Positions 17,448 through 26,051 of a stretch of 58,799 nucleotides of DNA are shown here, piece by piece; the first letter of the stretch is position 1; the number at the start of each line of letters is the position of its first letter. The DNA comes from Chitinophagaceae bacterium (GTDB lineage: Bacteria; Bacteroidota; Bacteroidia; Chitinophagales; Chitinophagaceae). The notes beneath the pieces are model-generated. The model was not told the DNA's origin and made no database searches. It saw nothing but the letters and a program-made list of their open reading frames with translations. The stretch is from contig JANYCA010000132.1 in assembly GCA_025360525.1 (NCBI GenBank), forward strand, positions 1 to 58,799, written 5' to 3'. A program made the translations under genes and the position numbers.

Positions 17448-19277
17448 TTACAACCTGCTTTCCAAATTCAACCCATGTTCTTTGGCAGTTTGCTGCGCCA
17501 ATGCATACCCTGCATCAGCATGACGAATCACGCCCATTCCTGGGTCATTGCGAAGGACACGTTGCAGTCGTAAAGCTGCATCAGGCGTGCCATCCGCCAC
17601 AATTACCATACCTGCATGTATGCTATAACCCATACCTACGCCTCCTCCATGATGCAGCGAAACCCAACTGGCGCCCCCGGCTGTATTTACAAGTGCATTC
17701 AAAATGGGCCAGTCGGCTACTGCATCGCTGCCATCCAGCATGGCTTCTGTTTCCCGGTTAGGGCTTGCTACACTGCCTGTATCCAAATGATCACGGCCAA
17801 TTACAATGGGTGCTTTTATTTTGCCGGTGCGTACCAGTTCGTTAAAGGCCAGTCCTGCCTTTTCCCTTTCGCCCTGGCCCAGCCAGCAAATACGGGCAGG
17901 TAATCCCTGGAAGGCAATTTTTTCCTGCGCCATCTTCATCCAACGTAGCATGCTGTTGTTTTCGGGGAAAAGGTTGATGATGCATTCATCGGTAACGGCG
18001 ATATCGGCAGGATCGCCACTGAGGGCTGCCCAACGAAAGGGACCTTTACCTTCGCAAAACAACGGGCGAATATAAGCGGGCACAAATCCGGGGAACAAGC
18101 CACCTGAATCGCCATTGGGTGTTCTGGCTGCAAGGGGTTTAAAGCCTGCCTCCAAATGCCCGTGTTTGCTTTCATGTTCAAGCGCCCTTGCCCTTAAGTT
18201 GTTGCCATAGTCGAAGGTGATAGCCCCTTTGTCCTTCAGTTGCAACATCAGCTGTACATGCAGGTGCATACTCTCGTAACTGAGGGTAAGGTAGTGAGCA
18301 GGGTCTTTAATGCGAAGCAGGTTGGCTTCGGCGTTAGTAAGTGTGTGCGGCACGTAGCCAATCAGCGGATCGTGTGCACTGGTTTGGTCCGTGAGCGTAT
18401 CGGGGATAATGTCTCTTTGTATCAGCCTGTCCAGCAACTGAACAGCATTGCATAAAACACCTACACTCCTTGCAATGCCTTCCCTGCGGTAATGAATAGC
18501 CGCATTAATGGCTTCGTCTATGCTGGCATGTTTTTCGTCGAGGTATTTTGTTTCTATGCGTTTGTCTATGCGCCACTCTTCTACCTCTGCAATGAGTGCA
18601 ACGCCACCGTTCATGGTAATGGCAAGTGGTTGTGCACCACCCATACCACCCAGCCCGGCAGTTACGTTGAGCGTACCTTTAAGAGAAGCCCCCCCACCCC
18701 CCAAGGGGGAGCTTTGGGAAGCAGCATTATTAGTAGCTGCTTCTTTTAATTGGGCTGCGTTTTGCTCCCCCCTTTGGGGGACGGGGTAGCTAAAATGTTT
18801 ATCAGCAATGGCTGCATAAGTTTCAAAGGTACCTTGCACAATACCCTGCGAGCCGATGTAAATCCAGCTGCCTGCAGTCATTTGCCCGTACATCATCAGG
18901 CCTTTTTTTTCAAGCTCGTCAAAGTGTTGCCAGTTAGCCCAATTGGGTACTAACTGGCTGTTGCTGATGAGCACCCTTGGAGCATCTTTATGTGTTTGTA
19001 ATATGCCAACAGGCTTGCCGCTTTGTATTAACAATGTTTCATCGTTCTCCAGTATTTTTAAAGCAGCTATGATATTATCCAGGGCTTGAAAATTGCGGGC
19101 AGCTTTGCCACGTCCGCCATACACAATTAAATCATCCGGCCGTTCGGCTACTTCGGGATCGAGGTTATTCAGGAGCATACGCAGGGCCGCCTCCTGTATC
19201 CAGCCTTTGCAATTTAATGTAGTGCCTGTGGGGGTTTTGTATTTGATGGAATCGTACTGTTGGTGGATGATGGCCAT
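17448..19277 (-). CDS. hutU: Urocanate hydratase with an in-frame repeat insertion
   Basis: Urocanase converts urocanate to 4-imidazolone-5-propionate in histidine breakdown, using bound NAD. I choose ATG 19277 ([18 protein letters not shown]); the frame stays open upstream for 26 weak codons. Family hallmarks are present: [40 protein letters not shown], the active-site cysteine in [12 protein letters not shown], and [11 protein letters not shown]. The protein has 609 residues, against about 555 usual for the family. Much of the excess is residues about 163-197, between HF and SLKG where homologues have only a residue or two; this peptide is encoded by a palindromic element at 18686-18792. 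No other hut gene is nearby. The catalytic parts look intact, so it may still work, with the insert as a surface loop. Confidence 0.93.
   Translation of the reverse strand: MAIIHQQYDSIKYKTPTGTTLNCKGWIQEAALRMLLNNLDPEVAERPDDLIVYGGRGKAARNFQALDNIIAALKILENDETLLIQSGKPVGILQTHKDAPRVLISNSQLVPNWANWQHFDELEKKGLMMYGQMTAGSWIYIGSQGIVQGTFETYAAIADKHFSYPVPQRGEQNAAQLKEAATNNAASQSSPLGGGGASLKGTLNVTAGLGGMGGAQPLAITMNGGVALIAEVEEWRIDKRIETKYLDEKHASIDEAINAAIHYRREGIARSVGVLCNAVQLLDRLIQRDIIPDTLTDQTSAHDPLIGYVPHTLTNAEANLLRIKDPAHYLTLSYESMHLHVQLMLQLKDKGAITFDYGNNLRARALEHESKHGHLEAGFKPLAARTPNGDSGGLFPGFVPAYIRPLFCEGKGPFRWAALSGDPADIAVTDECIINLFPENNSMLRWMKMAQEKIAFQGLPARICWLGQGEREKAGLAFNELVRTGKIKAPIVIGRDHLDTGSVASPNRETEAMLDGSDAVADWPILNALVNTAGGASWVSLHHGGGVGMGYSIHAGMVIVADGTPDAALRLQRVLRNDPGMGVIRHADAGYALAQQTAKEHGLNLESRL
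18686..18792. repeat. Palindromic element inserted inside hutU
   Basis: Two G/C-rich half elements in opposite orientation (AAGCCCCCCCACCCCCCAAG then GGGGAGC, and GCTCCCCCCTTTGGGGGACG then GGGTAGC) flank about 50 bp that themselves contain AGCAGCATT...AGTAGCTGCT. The whole is read through in frame in hutU without a stop. Confidence 0.75.
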
Positions 19278-19430
19278 TTTGCAATGTTTATTAATATTAA
19301 AGTAATTATGTAGGGATAAAAACCTTTTTAAAATTTTGTTGTATCCATTTGGCAATTTAGATGAGCACCTACTAACAAATCATTTATAAGAAGAAGCTTT
19401 TCAGTTTTGCTATACCTTCAATAACTAACT

Positions 19431-19438
19431 CAAAAGTA
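19431..19438 (-). promoter_or_regulatory. Possible hutU -7 box
   Basis: On the minus strand, TACTTTTG matches the Bacteroidota TAnnTTTG box, about 150 nt upstream of the chosen hutU start. The nearest TTG is only 13 nt away, short of the usual spacing, so this is weak. Confidence 0.25.
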
Positions 19439-19588
19439 AGGACGAATATTGCAATTAAATTCTTTTTGGAAAACCCGGACTATTTTTCTTACCTTACCAT
19501 TGTCTCTTGAAAGCTTGCCTGCTTACTCCTCCTTTGAAATCATTTTGGTAATTGAGTTTATTATTGTTAAACATAAAACAAACCCAAC

Positions 19589-20374
19589 ATGAAATTAATT
19601 TATGCTTCAACTTTGCTGTTCCTCATCTCCTGTAACAGCTCCGGTGACAAAGAAACTATCAAGATGCCAGGGGCTTACAAAATGCTATTTAGTAATGTAA
19701 AGACAGACAAAACAGATTCTACCTACACCAATGTTCATCAGCTAAAAATTTATACAGATGGCTACATGATGTATGCAAATGTTAATTCGCCCGATTCAAT
19801 AAGTGCTTTTGGTATTGGCACTTACAGTATAGACAATGACACAATTAAAGAAAGAGTAATTTTTAATGCTTTTGATTCTACAAAAAGCACCGGTACAAGC
19901 ACCTATACGCTGATTGTTGAAAAAACGGCTAAAGGTTACAAACAGGTAATACCAGATATGCCGGGGCAAGATAATAAGCCTATGAAACTTACTGAAGAGT
20001 ATGAGTCTATTGGCCCCGCCAGTACAACGCCTTTGGATGGCGCATGGAAACAAACCAGTGCTTTTACAGTAAAAGGTAAAGACACCAGCAGCAACATAAA
20101 CAATCAATATAAAACCTACTATGCAGGGCATGTAATATGGGGTCACAATTACACAGATTCTCTCAATAAACCCCATACAGGCATTGGTTTTGGAAAATTT
20201 GTAATGAAGGGCAACGATAAAGTAACAGAATCCCTGGAGGCCTCTACTTATTACCAGGTAAGAGGTAAGGATATTGATGTTGATATTAAAATGAGAGGAA
20301 CAGATGAATTCAAACAAACCATTACTAATTCCGATAGCAGTAAAAGTGTGGAAATTTACCAGCGATTGAAATAA
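19589..20374 (+). CDS. Hypothetical lipoprotein
   Basis: Encodes 261 residues with a short signal and lipobox (LFLISC, Cys15). Two halves each resemble a lipocalin-like or membrane-attack-type beta domain (PGAYKMLFSNV and LDGAWKQTSAFTV open them; YTDGYMMYANV and YAGHVIWGHNY occupy equivalent places), so an internal duplication is likely. Such small lipoproteins are frequent in Chitinophagaceae; no function can be assigned. It is a single-gene unit with a terminator directly downstream. Confidence 0.72.
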   Translation: MKLIYASTLLFLISCNSSGDKETIKMPGAYKMLFSNVKTDKTDSTYTNVHQLKIYTDGYMMYANVNSPDSISAFGIGTYSIDNDTIKERVIFNAFDSTKSTGTSTYTLIVEKTAKGYKQVIPDMPGQDNKPMKLTEEYESIGPASTTPLDGAWKQTSAFTVKGKDTSSNINNQYKTYYAGHVIWGHNYTDSLNKPHTGIGFGKFVMKGNDKVTESLEASTYYQVRGKDIDVDIKMRGTDEFKQTITNSDSSKSVEIYQRLK

Positions 20375-20400
20375 ACAAATAGGATTAATTAATTGAAAAA

Positions 20401-20435
20401 AGCTCAACAGGCAAATGTCTGCTGGGCTTTTTTAT
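20401..20435 (+). terminator. Intrinsic terminator after the lipoprotein gene
   Basis: Arms AGCTCAACAG and CTGCTGGGCT (one mismatch, one G-U pair in RNA) surround an 8-nt loop and are followed by TTTTTTATT. Confidence 0.8.
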
Positions 20436-20604
20436 TGGATTTTAAATCGAAAACATCCCTGGCAAAAAAGGGAGGCAAAAAGTAAATAATCATCTCCCAA
20501 ATACAGCCAGAGCTTTGCGATTAAAACACCTGACCAGCATTTTTATAATCTGCCTTTCAACCTTACTTTAAATTAGATACCTTCACGCCTCAAAAAATAA
20601 AATA

Positions 20605-21321
20605 ATGAGTATTCATATTAGTGCCAAACCGGGTGAAATTGCAAAAATTGTTTTATTGCCAGGCGATCCACTTCGAGCAAAATATATTGTTGATACCTAT
20701 TTACAGGATGCAAAACTGGTGAGTAGTACTAGGAACATTTATTTTTATACCGGCACTTATAAAGGTGTGCAGGTTTCGATAGGCGCCAGTGGAATGGGCT
20801 GTCCGTCCATAGGGATATACTCGTACGAATTATATACGGAATACGAAGTGGACTGCATTATCCGCATTGGCACTTGCGGTGCCTATACTTCCGATTTAAA
20901 ATTGTTCGACCTGATAAATATTGAAGTTGCTGCAAGCGAATCTACCTATGCAAAATATGCATGGGGCATTGAAGGCAACGCTATTGCTCATCAGGGTAAA
21001 GCATTTGATATAATCAAATCAACTGCTGCAGAAAATGCGCTGCAACTAAATTGCTGTGCCATTCATTGTAGTGATATTTTTTATCGTTCCACTACTAACA
21101 TACCTGCGGTGGCGGTGCAACACAACTGCCTTGCTGTAGAGATGGAAGCCTTTGCTTTATTTGCCAATGCCAAATACTTAGGTAAAACGGCTGCTGCATT
21201 ATTAACCGTATCAGATATTATCCCGACACACGAAAAAATTTCTGCTGATCAACGGGAGCAGGCCTTATTGCCCATGATGGATCTTGCCCTGGAGGCTGCG
21301 TTTAAATTGGCGGAGAGGTAA
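20605..21321 (+). CDS. deoD: Purine nucleoside phosphorylase, DeoD type
   Basis: Phosphorolysis of purine nucleosides to base and ribose-1-phosphate in purine salvage. The 238-residue length is that of the hexameric bacterial enzyme. Visible motifs: phosphate-binding GDPLRAKYI near the N terminus, IRIGTCGAY, the nucleoside-contact segment AVEMEAFALF, and the catalytic Asp region LLTVSDIIPTHE. Most homologues begin as here, with MSIHISAKPGEIA. It is a single gene, with pdxJ 150 bp downstream under its own apparent promoter. Confidence 0.94.
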   Translation: MSIHISAKPGEIAKIVLLPGDPLRAKYIVDTYLQDAKLVSSTRNIYFYTGTYKGVQVSIGASGMGCPSIGIYSYELYTEYEVDCIIRIGTCGAYTSDLKLFDLINIEVAASESTYAKYAWGIEGNAIAHQGKAFDIIKSTAAENALQLNCCAIHCSDIFYRSTTNIPAVAVQHNCLAVEMEAFALFANAKYLGKTAAALLTVSDIIPTHEKISADQREQALLPMMDLALEAAFKLAER

Positions 21322-21426
21322 CAGTAAAGAGCGTCCGTCACATTTTACCGCCATCTTTCAGCACTCATTTTAAACATTGGGTGTTAGGTACTTCCTATCA
21401 TTGCAAATCAGCCAATCTATTGGTGA

Positions 21427-21455
21427 TTGCCTCAATCTCAAAGAACTTAACTTTG
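21427..21455 (+). promoter_or_regulatory. Bacteroidota-type promoter for pdxJ
   Basis: TTG (21427-21429), 18 nt, then TAACTTTG (21448-21455), a full match to TAnnTTTG. The start codon is 16 nt downstream, giving a very short leader. Confidence 0.6.
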
Positions 21456-21471
21456 CGTTTAAACTGAAATA

Positions 21472-22191
21472 ATGACCAGGCTTTCCGTCAACATAAATAA
21501 AATAGCGACCCTCCGCAACAGTCGTGGCGGTAACAATCCGGATTTAATTAAAACAGCTCTTGATATAGAGCGCTTTGGGGCAGATGGCATTACAGTACAT
21601 CCCCGGCCGGACGAACGGCATATCCGTTATGCGGATGTAGTTGATTTAAAAAAAACTATAAAAACAGAATTGAATATTGAAGGCAATTGTACCGAAGATA
21701 AATTTGTAGCGTTGGTATTAGCCAACAAACCTGCACAGGTTACCCTTGTGCCGGATGCAATGGGCCAATTAACCAGCAACCACGGATGGAATACGATTGA
21801 ACACAAAGATTACTTAATTAAAATGATCATCTTGTTTAAAAATGCCGGCATACGCACTTCCATCTTTGTAGATCCATTGGTGGAAATGGTGGAAGGTGCA
21901 GCTGCTACCGGCACCGACAGGATTGAATTGTACACAGAAGGCTATGCAAAGGAATATGCTACCGGCAATAAAGCAACAGCCATTGAGCCATTTGTAAAGG
22001 CAGCAACAAAAGCAAATGAACTGGCACTGGGCATTAATGCAGGCCACGATTTGGACCTGCACAACCTTCAGTATTTTGCACAGCATATCCCGGGCTTGCT
22101 GGAAGTATCCATCGGCCATGCATTGATATGTGATGCTATTTATTTAGGTTTGGAAAATACCGTGCAATTGTATCAACGGCAGCTTAAATAG
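21472..22191 (+). CDS. pdxJ: Pyridoxine 5'-phosphate synthase
   Basis: Condenses 3-amino-2-oxopropyl phosphate (from PdxA) with 1-deoxyxylulose 5-phosphate to form pyridoxine 5'-phosphate, the ring-closing step of DXP-dependent vitamin B6 synthesis. The 239-residue TIM barrel shows the family signature [17 protein letters not shown], then [16 protein letters not shown], the glutamate region ELNIEGNCT, and the phosphate site region [13 protein letters not shown]. The stop codon lies at the start of the next gene (TAGTG), so pdxJ and the AAA+ gene are probably co-transcribed. Confidence 0.95.
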   Translation: MTRLSVNINKIATLRNSRGGNNPDLIKTALDIERFGADGITVHPRPDERHIRYADVVDLKKTIKTELNIEGNCTEDKFVALVLANKPAQVTLVPDAMGQLTSNHGWNTIEHKDYLIKMIILFKNAGIRTSIFVDPLVEMVEGAAATGTDRIELYTEGYAKEYATGNKATAIEPFVKAATKANELALGINAGHDLDLHNLQYFAQHIPGLLEVSIGHALICDAIYLGLENTVQLYQRQLK

Positions 22192-22211
22192 TGCCATCAA
22201 AAAACAAGCAG

Positions 22212-23531
22212 ATGAACAACGAGGTTATAAGGAATTTATTGGAAGCACTGGAATATTCTGCAGAGAACGTTCCCTTGCGCCTGCAGGTGGCAGATATGAT
22301 GATGGAGGAAAAATTGTATGAAGATGCATCTGCCCAATACCAGGAAGTACTTAACCGAAATTATGGAAATGCAAGAGCAACTTCGGGCCTTGCCTCCAGC
22401 TACTATTACCAGAAAAAATATTCGGCAGCCATTGTGGTTTACGAGCAACTACAGGCCACCCTTACCAGAGACGACCGCACCTTGTACATTAAATGCCTGA
22501 TACAGGAAAACTCTATTCCGCAGGCCATTGAAGCGTACCAGCAATTACTATCCGGGTATCCCGATTTTTCGGATGAGGAAATTGATAAAAGCCTACGGAC
22601 ATCTGCCAATGATGACTTCGACGACCTTTTTGGAGATTTTGACGCCGCAGGTGATGAAGGCTATTTTATGGAAAAACCCACCCTGCGTTTTAAAGATGTG
22701 GGTGGCATGCAAAAAGTAAAAGAAGAAATATCCATCAAAATAATTCAACCGCTTAAAAACCCTGAATTATTTAAAGCTTTTGGTAAAAAAAGTGGTGGAG
22801 GTATTTTGTTATATGGACCTCCGGGCTGTGGCAAAACTTTTATTGCCAAAGCAACCGCAGGAGAAATTGATGCCAAATTCATCAGCATTGGTCTGCATGA
22901 TATTTTAGATATGTGGATTGGCAACAGCGAAAAAAACCTGCATGATATTTTTGAAATGGCCAGGCGTAATAAACCCTGCGTATTATTCTTTGACGAAGCT
23001 GATGCATTGGGCGCCAGCAGAAGCGATTTAAAACAATCTGCCATGCGGCATGTAATAAATCAGTTTTTGGCAGAACTGGATGGCGTGGAAGCCGATAACG
23101 AAGGGGTACTGATTTTGGCTGCTACCAACGCACCCTGGAATGTGGACGCAGCTTTCCGGCGGCCCGGCAGGTTCGACAGGGTTATTTTTGTTGCTCCGCC
23201 AGAAGAAGTTACCCGGGAAGAAATTTTAAAAACCTTGTTGACAAATAAGCCGGCGGAAAATATTGATGTTAAAAAAATTGCAGCCAATACAACCGACTAT
23301 TCCGGCGCTGACCTTACTGCCATTATTGACATTGCGGTAGAAGAAAAGTTGAGAGAATCTATTCTTAAAGGAAGTATTCAGCCTATCAATACCAAAGATT
23401 TGCTAGCTGCTGTAAAAAAGCATCGGCCCACTACCCTGGAATGGTTTGCATCTGCCAGAAATTATGCCTTATATGCCAATGAATCCGGGCTATATGACGA
23501 CATATTGAAATACCTTAAAATAAAAAAGTAA
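22212..23531 (+). CDS. TPR-containing AAA+ ATPase (CDC48/FtsH-type module)
   Basis: Residues about 1-120 form two or three TPR-like helical pairs. An acidic linker (DDFDDLFGDFD) follows, then one AAA+ module: Walker A GPPGCGKT, pore-loop region DMWIGNSEKNL, Walker B VLFFDEAD, sensor-1 AATNAP, and the arginine-finger RRPGRFDR, closest to the classic CDC48/VAT/FtsH subgroup. There is no protease domain and no transmembrane segment, so it is probably a cytoplasmic remodelling ATPase whose TPRs choose a client. ATG 22212 is preferred; a GTG at 22191, overlapping the pdxJ stop, would add seven residues. A second TPR protein follows 84 bp downstream, a likely partner. The client is unknown. Confidence 0.85.
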   Translation: MNNEVIRNLLEALEYSAENVPLRLQVADMMMEEKLYEDASAQYQEVLNRNYGNARATSGLASSYYYQKKYSAAIVVYEQLQATLTRDDRTLYIKCLIQENSIPQAIEAYQQLLSGYPDFSDEEIDKSLRTSANDDFDDLFGDFDAAGDEGYFMEKPTLRFKDVGGMQKVKEEISIKIIQPLKNPELFKAFGKKSGGGILLYGPPGCGKTFIAKATAGEIDAKFISIGLHDILDMWIGNSEKNLHDIFEMARRNKPCVLFFDEADALGASRSDLKQSAMRHVINQFLAELDGVEADNEGVLILAATNAPWNVDAAFRRPGRFDRVIFVAPPEEVTREEILKTLLTNKPAENIDVKKIAANTTDYSGADLTAIIDIAVEEKLRESILKGSIQPINTKDLLAAVKKHRPTTLEWFASARNYALYANESGLYDDILKYLKIKK

Positions 23532-23615
23532 ACTGCCTTTATTATTGATCGATTGCTTATAAAAAACAGGCTAAACAACTATCCTTTTTAAACGACCAAA
23601 GCAGGTGCATCTTAT

Positions 23616-24881
23616 ATGAGTGATACATTCCAGTTTATTGAAAGAGCAAGGTTATTACTGGAACAGGGCCGGGTAAATGATGCAGTAAAACAAATTAAAA
23701 ATGCGTTGCAGCAAGATCCTGATAATGATATGGCACTTGCACTGTATGCCCGTTGCCAATTCGATCAAAAGGACTTTGACAGTGGCATTGAAACACTTTA
23801 TAAAGCCATTTATATTGACCCGGAAAACAGTTATTATTATTACCTGTTGGCATTTGGTTACTATCGTAAAAATTTAAATACACAGGCGCTTGAAAAGTTG
23901 AATCAGTCAATCGTCCTCAATGCATATTTTGCTGAGAGTTTTGGCCTGATGGGCTATGTTTATTGTGATGAAAAAAACTTTAAACTGGCACTGGAAAAAG
24001 CCAATGAAGGGTTGGCAACAGACCCCAACAATATTACCTGCCTTAATGTAAGATCAATTGCGTTAAATAAAATGAAGCAGACTGATGCAGCCGTGGAAAC
24101 CATGGAACATGCACTGGCACAAGACCCCGATAATGAGTTTACCCACTCAACCATTGGCTGGAATTATTTAGAGAAAGGCAACAACAAAGTGGCAGCCACA
24201 CATTTTAGAGAAGCGCTCCGTATAAACCCTAATATGAACAATGCAAAACAAGGGTTAAAGGAAGCGCTGAAATCGAAAATACCACCTTATAAGTGGCTGC
24301 TTCAATACAGTTTCTGGATAAACAACCAGGATAAAAAAACAAGGTGGATTATACCATTGGCATTGTATTTTGGTGTTCGCATTTTATCAACAGCATTTAA
24401 TCAAAGTAAAAGCACAGAATCGATAGCAGGCCTTATCGTTGGCTTGTACCTGTTGTTTGTGTTAACCTCCTGGCTAATTAACCCGGTGGCTAATTTTTTG
24501 TTGTTGTTTCACAAAGATGGAAAATATGCGCTCGACCTTACAGAAAAAAATTCAGCCATCTCTGTTGTAGCAACACTTTTTGTGGGACTTACCTGCCTGC
24601 TGATTAGTTATTTTTTACAGGCCGGCAACGATATTTTATCAACCTCATTGCTTACAGCCGGTATTGCCTTTTTGGTAATGGCACTGCCACTGGGCAGAAT
24701 TCAATATCCTCTTTCCTTTAAGAGATACGACACTCAAAACAAAGTAGCGCTTGGATTAACAGGGCTCGGTATTTTAACCGTTGTATTTGCTTTCATCTAT
24801 TTACCCGTAGCCATAGTTACAGGAGCATGCTTTCTTGTTATTTTTGTTATAAACAGCTGGGTGGGAGTTTTTAGAAAATAA
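23616..24881 (+). CDS. TPR protein with C-terminal membrane domain
   Basis: Encodes 421 residues. Residues 1-215 are about six TPR units (for example ARLLLEQGRVNDAVKQI, LYARCQFDQKDFDSGIETLY, STIGWNYLEKGNNKVAATHF). Residues 240-415 hold about six hydrophobic segments (PLALYFGVRIL, SIAGLIVGLYLLFVLTSWLI, VVATLFVGLTCLLISYFL, LLTAGIAFLVMALPL, ALGLTGLGILTVVFAFIYL, AIVTGACFLVIFVI). With no signal peptide, the TPR half probably faces the cytoplasm, where it could meet the TPR-AAA+ protein encoded upstream in the same direction. The membrane domain resembles no transporter I recognise. Function unknown. Confidence 0.8.
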   Translation: MSDTFQFIERARLLLEQGRVNDAVKQIKNALQQDPDNDMALALYARCQFDQKDFDSGIETLYKAIYIDPENSYYYYLLAFGYYRKNLNTQALEKLNQSIVLNAYFAESFGLMGYVYCDEKNFKLALEKANEGLATDPNNITCLNVRSIALNKMKQTDAAVETMEHALAQDPDNEFTHSTIGWNYLEKGNNKVAATHFREALRINPNMNNAKQGLKEALKSKIPPYKWLLQYSFWINNQDKKTRWIIPLALYFGVRILSTAFNQSKSTESIAGLIVGLYLLFVLTSWLINPVANFLLLFHKDGKYALDLTEKNSAISVVATLFVGLTCLLISYFLQAGNDILSTSLLTAGIAFLVMALPLGRIQYPLSFKRYDTQNKVALGLTGLGILTVVFAFIYLPVAIVTGACFLVIFVINSWVGVFRK

Positions 24882-25135
24882 GATGCTAATTAGCGATTGA
24901 ATACAGGTCGGGAGACCTGGACCTAATCATACAAATAACTGATTCCGCTAATGTCAACCTCTCAGGGTTTTGATGGTGGTTGCCTGATTTGGTTTTCTAT
25001 AGTAACGACATCCCTTCGGTATTTTGATCCGATGAAGGGGATAATTTACGAAGATTCCCCTATAGGCGCTGGAATTAGGGATGGAAATGCGGCAAAGGTT
25101 TCCTGTGCGGTTGTAAAAAGCTGGTGTTATTTTGT
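24882..25135. repeat. Intergenic palindromes
   Basis: Positions around 24905-24925 contain a short hairpin (CAGGTCGGGAGACCTG). Positions around 25010-25045 contain ATCCCTTCGG and CCGATGAAGGGGAT as imperfect inverted arms. Both resemble dispersed intergenic repeats. The ORF across 24951-25145 has no protein-like features. Confidence 0.4.
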
Positions 25136-25387
25136 CTATTCATAAACTTCTTTTCTATGCCCTAGGTCAATCACATCAACCTGCAGTATATTGTCAAAAA
25201 TATCGTAGATAATGCGGTAGTCAGCAACACGTATTCTAAAACCATCACGTCCTTTTAATTTTTTATACCCGGCTGGGCGTGGATTTACAGCAAGCTTCAA
25301 GATAGCAGCTTTTATTTTGGAATAGTAAGGTTCGTTTATTTTTTCCAGCGATTTTAAAACGGCTTTTTCAATGCGGAGCTTGTACAT
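25136..25387 (-). CDS. RelE/ParE-type toxin
   Basis: Encodes 83 residues with the RelE fold pattern: MYKLRIEKAVLKSLEKI, then GYKKLKGRDGFRIRVADYRIIYDI and the basic C-terminal VIDLGHRKEVY, which matches the conserved HR(K/S)xxY ending. RelE toxins are ribosome-dependent mRNA interferases; ParE relatives attack gyrase. The conserved Arg and C-terminal Tyr favour the RelE side. Its start overlaps the antitoxin stop by one base (TAATG), the usual coupling that ensures antitoxin excess. Confidence 0.9.
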   Translation of the reverse strand: MYKLRIEKAVLKSLEKINEPYYSKIKAAILKLAVNPRPAGYKKLKGRDGFRIRVADYRIIYDIFDNILQVDVIDLGHRKEVYE

Positions 25388-25590
25388 TACTTTTTCCTTT
25401 TGGCTTCAACCTGTTTAAAAGCGATATCGGCATCCACAAAGCTTTGCTTTCTTTTTTTAGCAGCATCATAGCGTTTAATATCTTCTAACTCTTCCAGTTC
25501 TTTCATAATGCTGTTGAACTGATTTGCAGGCAGCACCACCAGTTTTTTGCCAGCGGTATCTTTTATGTATTGTGGGCTTATCGTTATCAT
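25387..25590 (-). CDS. Antitoxin of the RelE pair
   Basis: Encodes 67 residues, first in the operon. The N terminus (MITISPQYIKDTAGKKLVVLPANQFNSIMKELEELEDI) is a Phd/YefM-like dimerisation and DNA-binding region of a form common in Bacteroidota, and the charged C-terminal tail (RKQSFVDADIAFKQVEAKRKK) would wrap the toxin. It neutralises the downstream toxin and probably represses the operon through the sequence before 25590. Confidence 0.88.
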   Translation of the reverse strand: MITISPQYIKDTAGKKLVVLPANQFNSIMKELEELEDIKRYDAAKKRKQSFVDADIAFKQVEAKRKK

Positions 25591-26051
25591 GGTTTAAAAA
25601 TATTTTTTGTATTAATTACAGCATACCTATTTTAGCAGCCTTTGGTAGTAGGAGAAGTAACAAAAGCTTCTGCCTGTTCCTTTTGCGAAAGGTTCTTAGC
25701 CTTCCCGCAAGCTTTGAATCTTTTACCGAAAGTAAACATAAATTCAACTTTTTATGTATTTACAATACTTGTTTTAAGGCTAGTTTGTAAAACAAATGTA
25801 AACATATAAAAGTGGTTATTAAAATATCCTATAGTCGCAGTTCTCGAGACCTGTTGCCCTACGTGACTACTGCCACTATGATCAGTAACTCCAAAAATAC
25901 AAAATCAAGCAAGCCCTTTTTTTCAATAAAATAGTCAAACGCATTACATAGTTCCAATGCCAAGGTACTGTTGGTAAAATCTACCTTTCAAATTCTACCG
26001 TACAACAATGCCATCTACTAATCAGCAGATGGCATTGTTACAATTAAAAAT
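25591..26051. other. Intergenic region, no gene seen
   Basis: The segment holds the toxin-antitoxin upstream region and, at 26004-26039, a strong hairpin past the M28 peptidase stop. I see no credible gene; the ORF at 25524-25790 overlaps the antitoxin antisense and is not supported. Confidence 0.5.
26004..26039 (-). terminator. Terminator-like hairpin after the M28 peptidase gene
   Basis: Thirteen-bp perfect arms (AACAATGCCATCT and AGATGGCATTGTT) around a 10-nt loop, 12 bp past the stop. A U-tract is lacking on the minus strand, so it could instead protect the mRNA 3' end. Confidence 0.6.

Noticed and set aside
23545..23560. Third copy of the 25-nt terminator element (GATCGATTGCTT)
   Set aside because: Only about 10 bases match and no hairpin follows.
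24951..25145. 64-codon ORF between the TPR gene and the toxin gene
   Set aside because: It covers intergenic palindromes and overlaps the toxin 3' end; no protein-like features.
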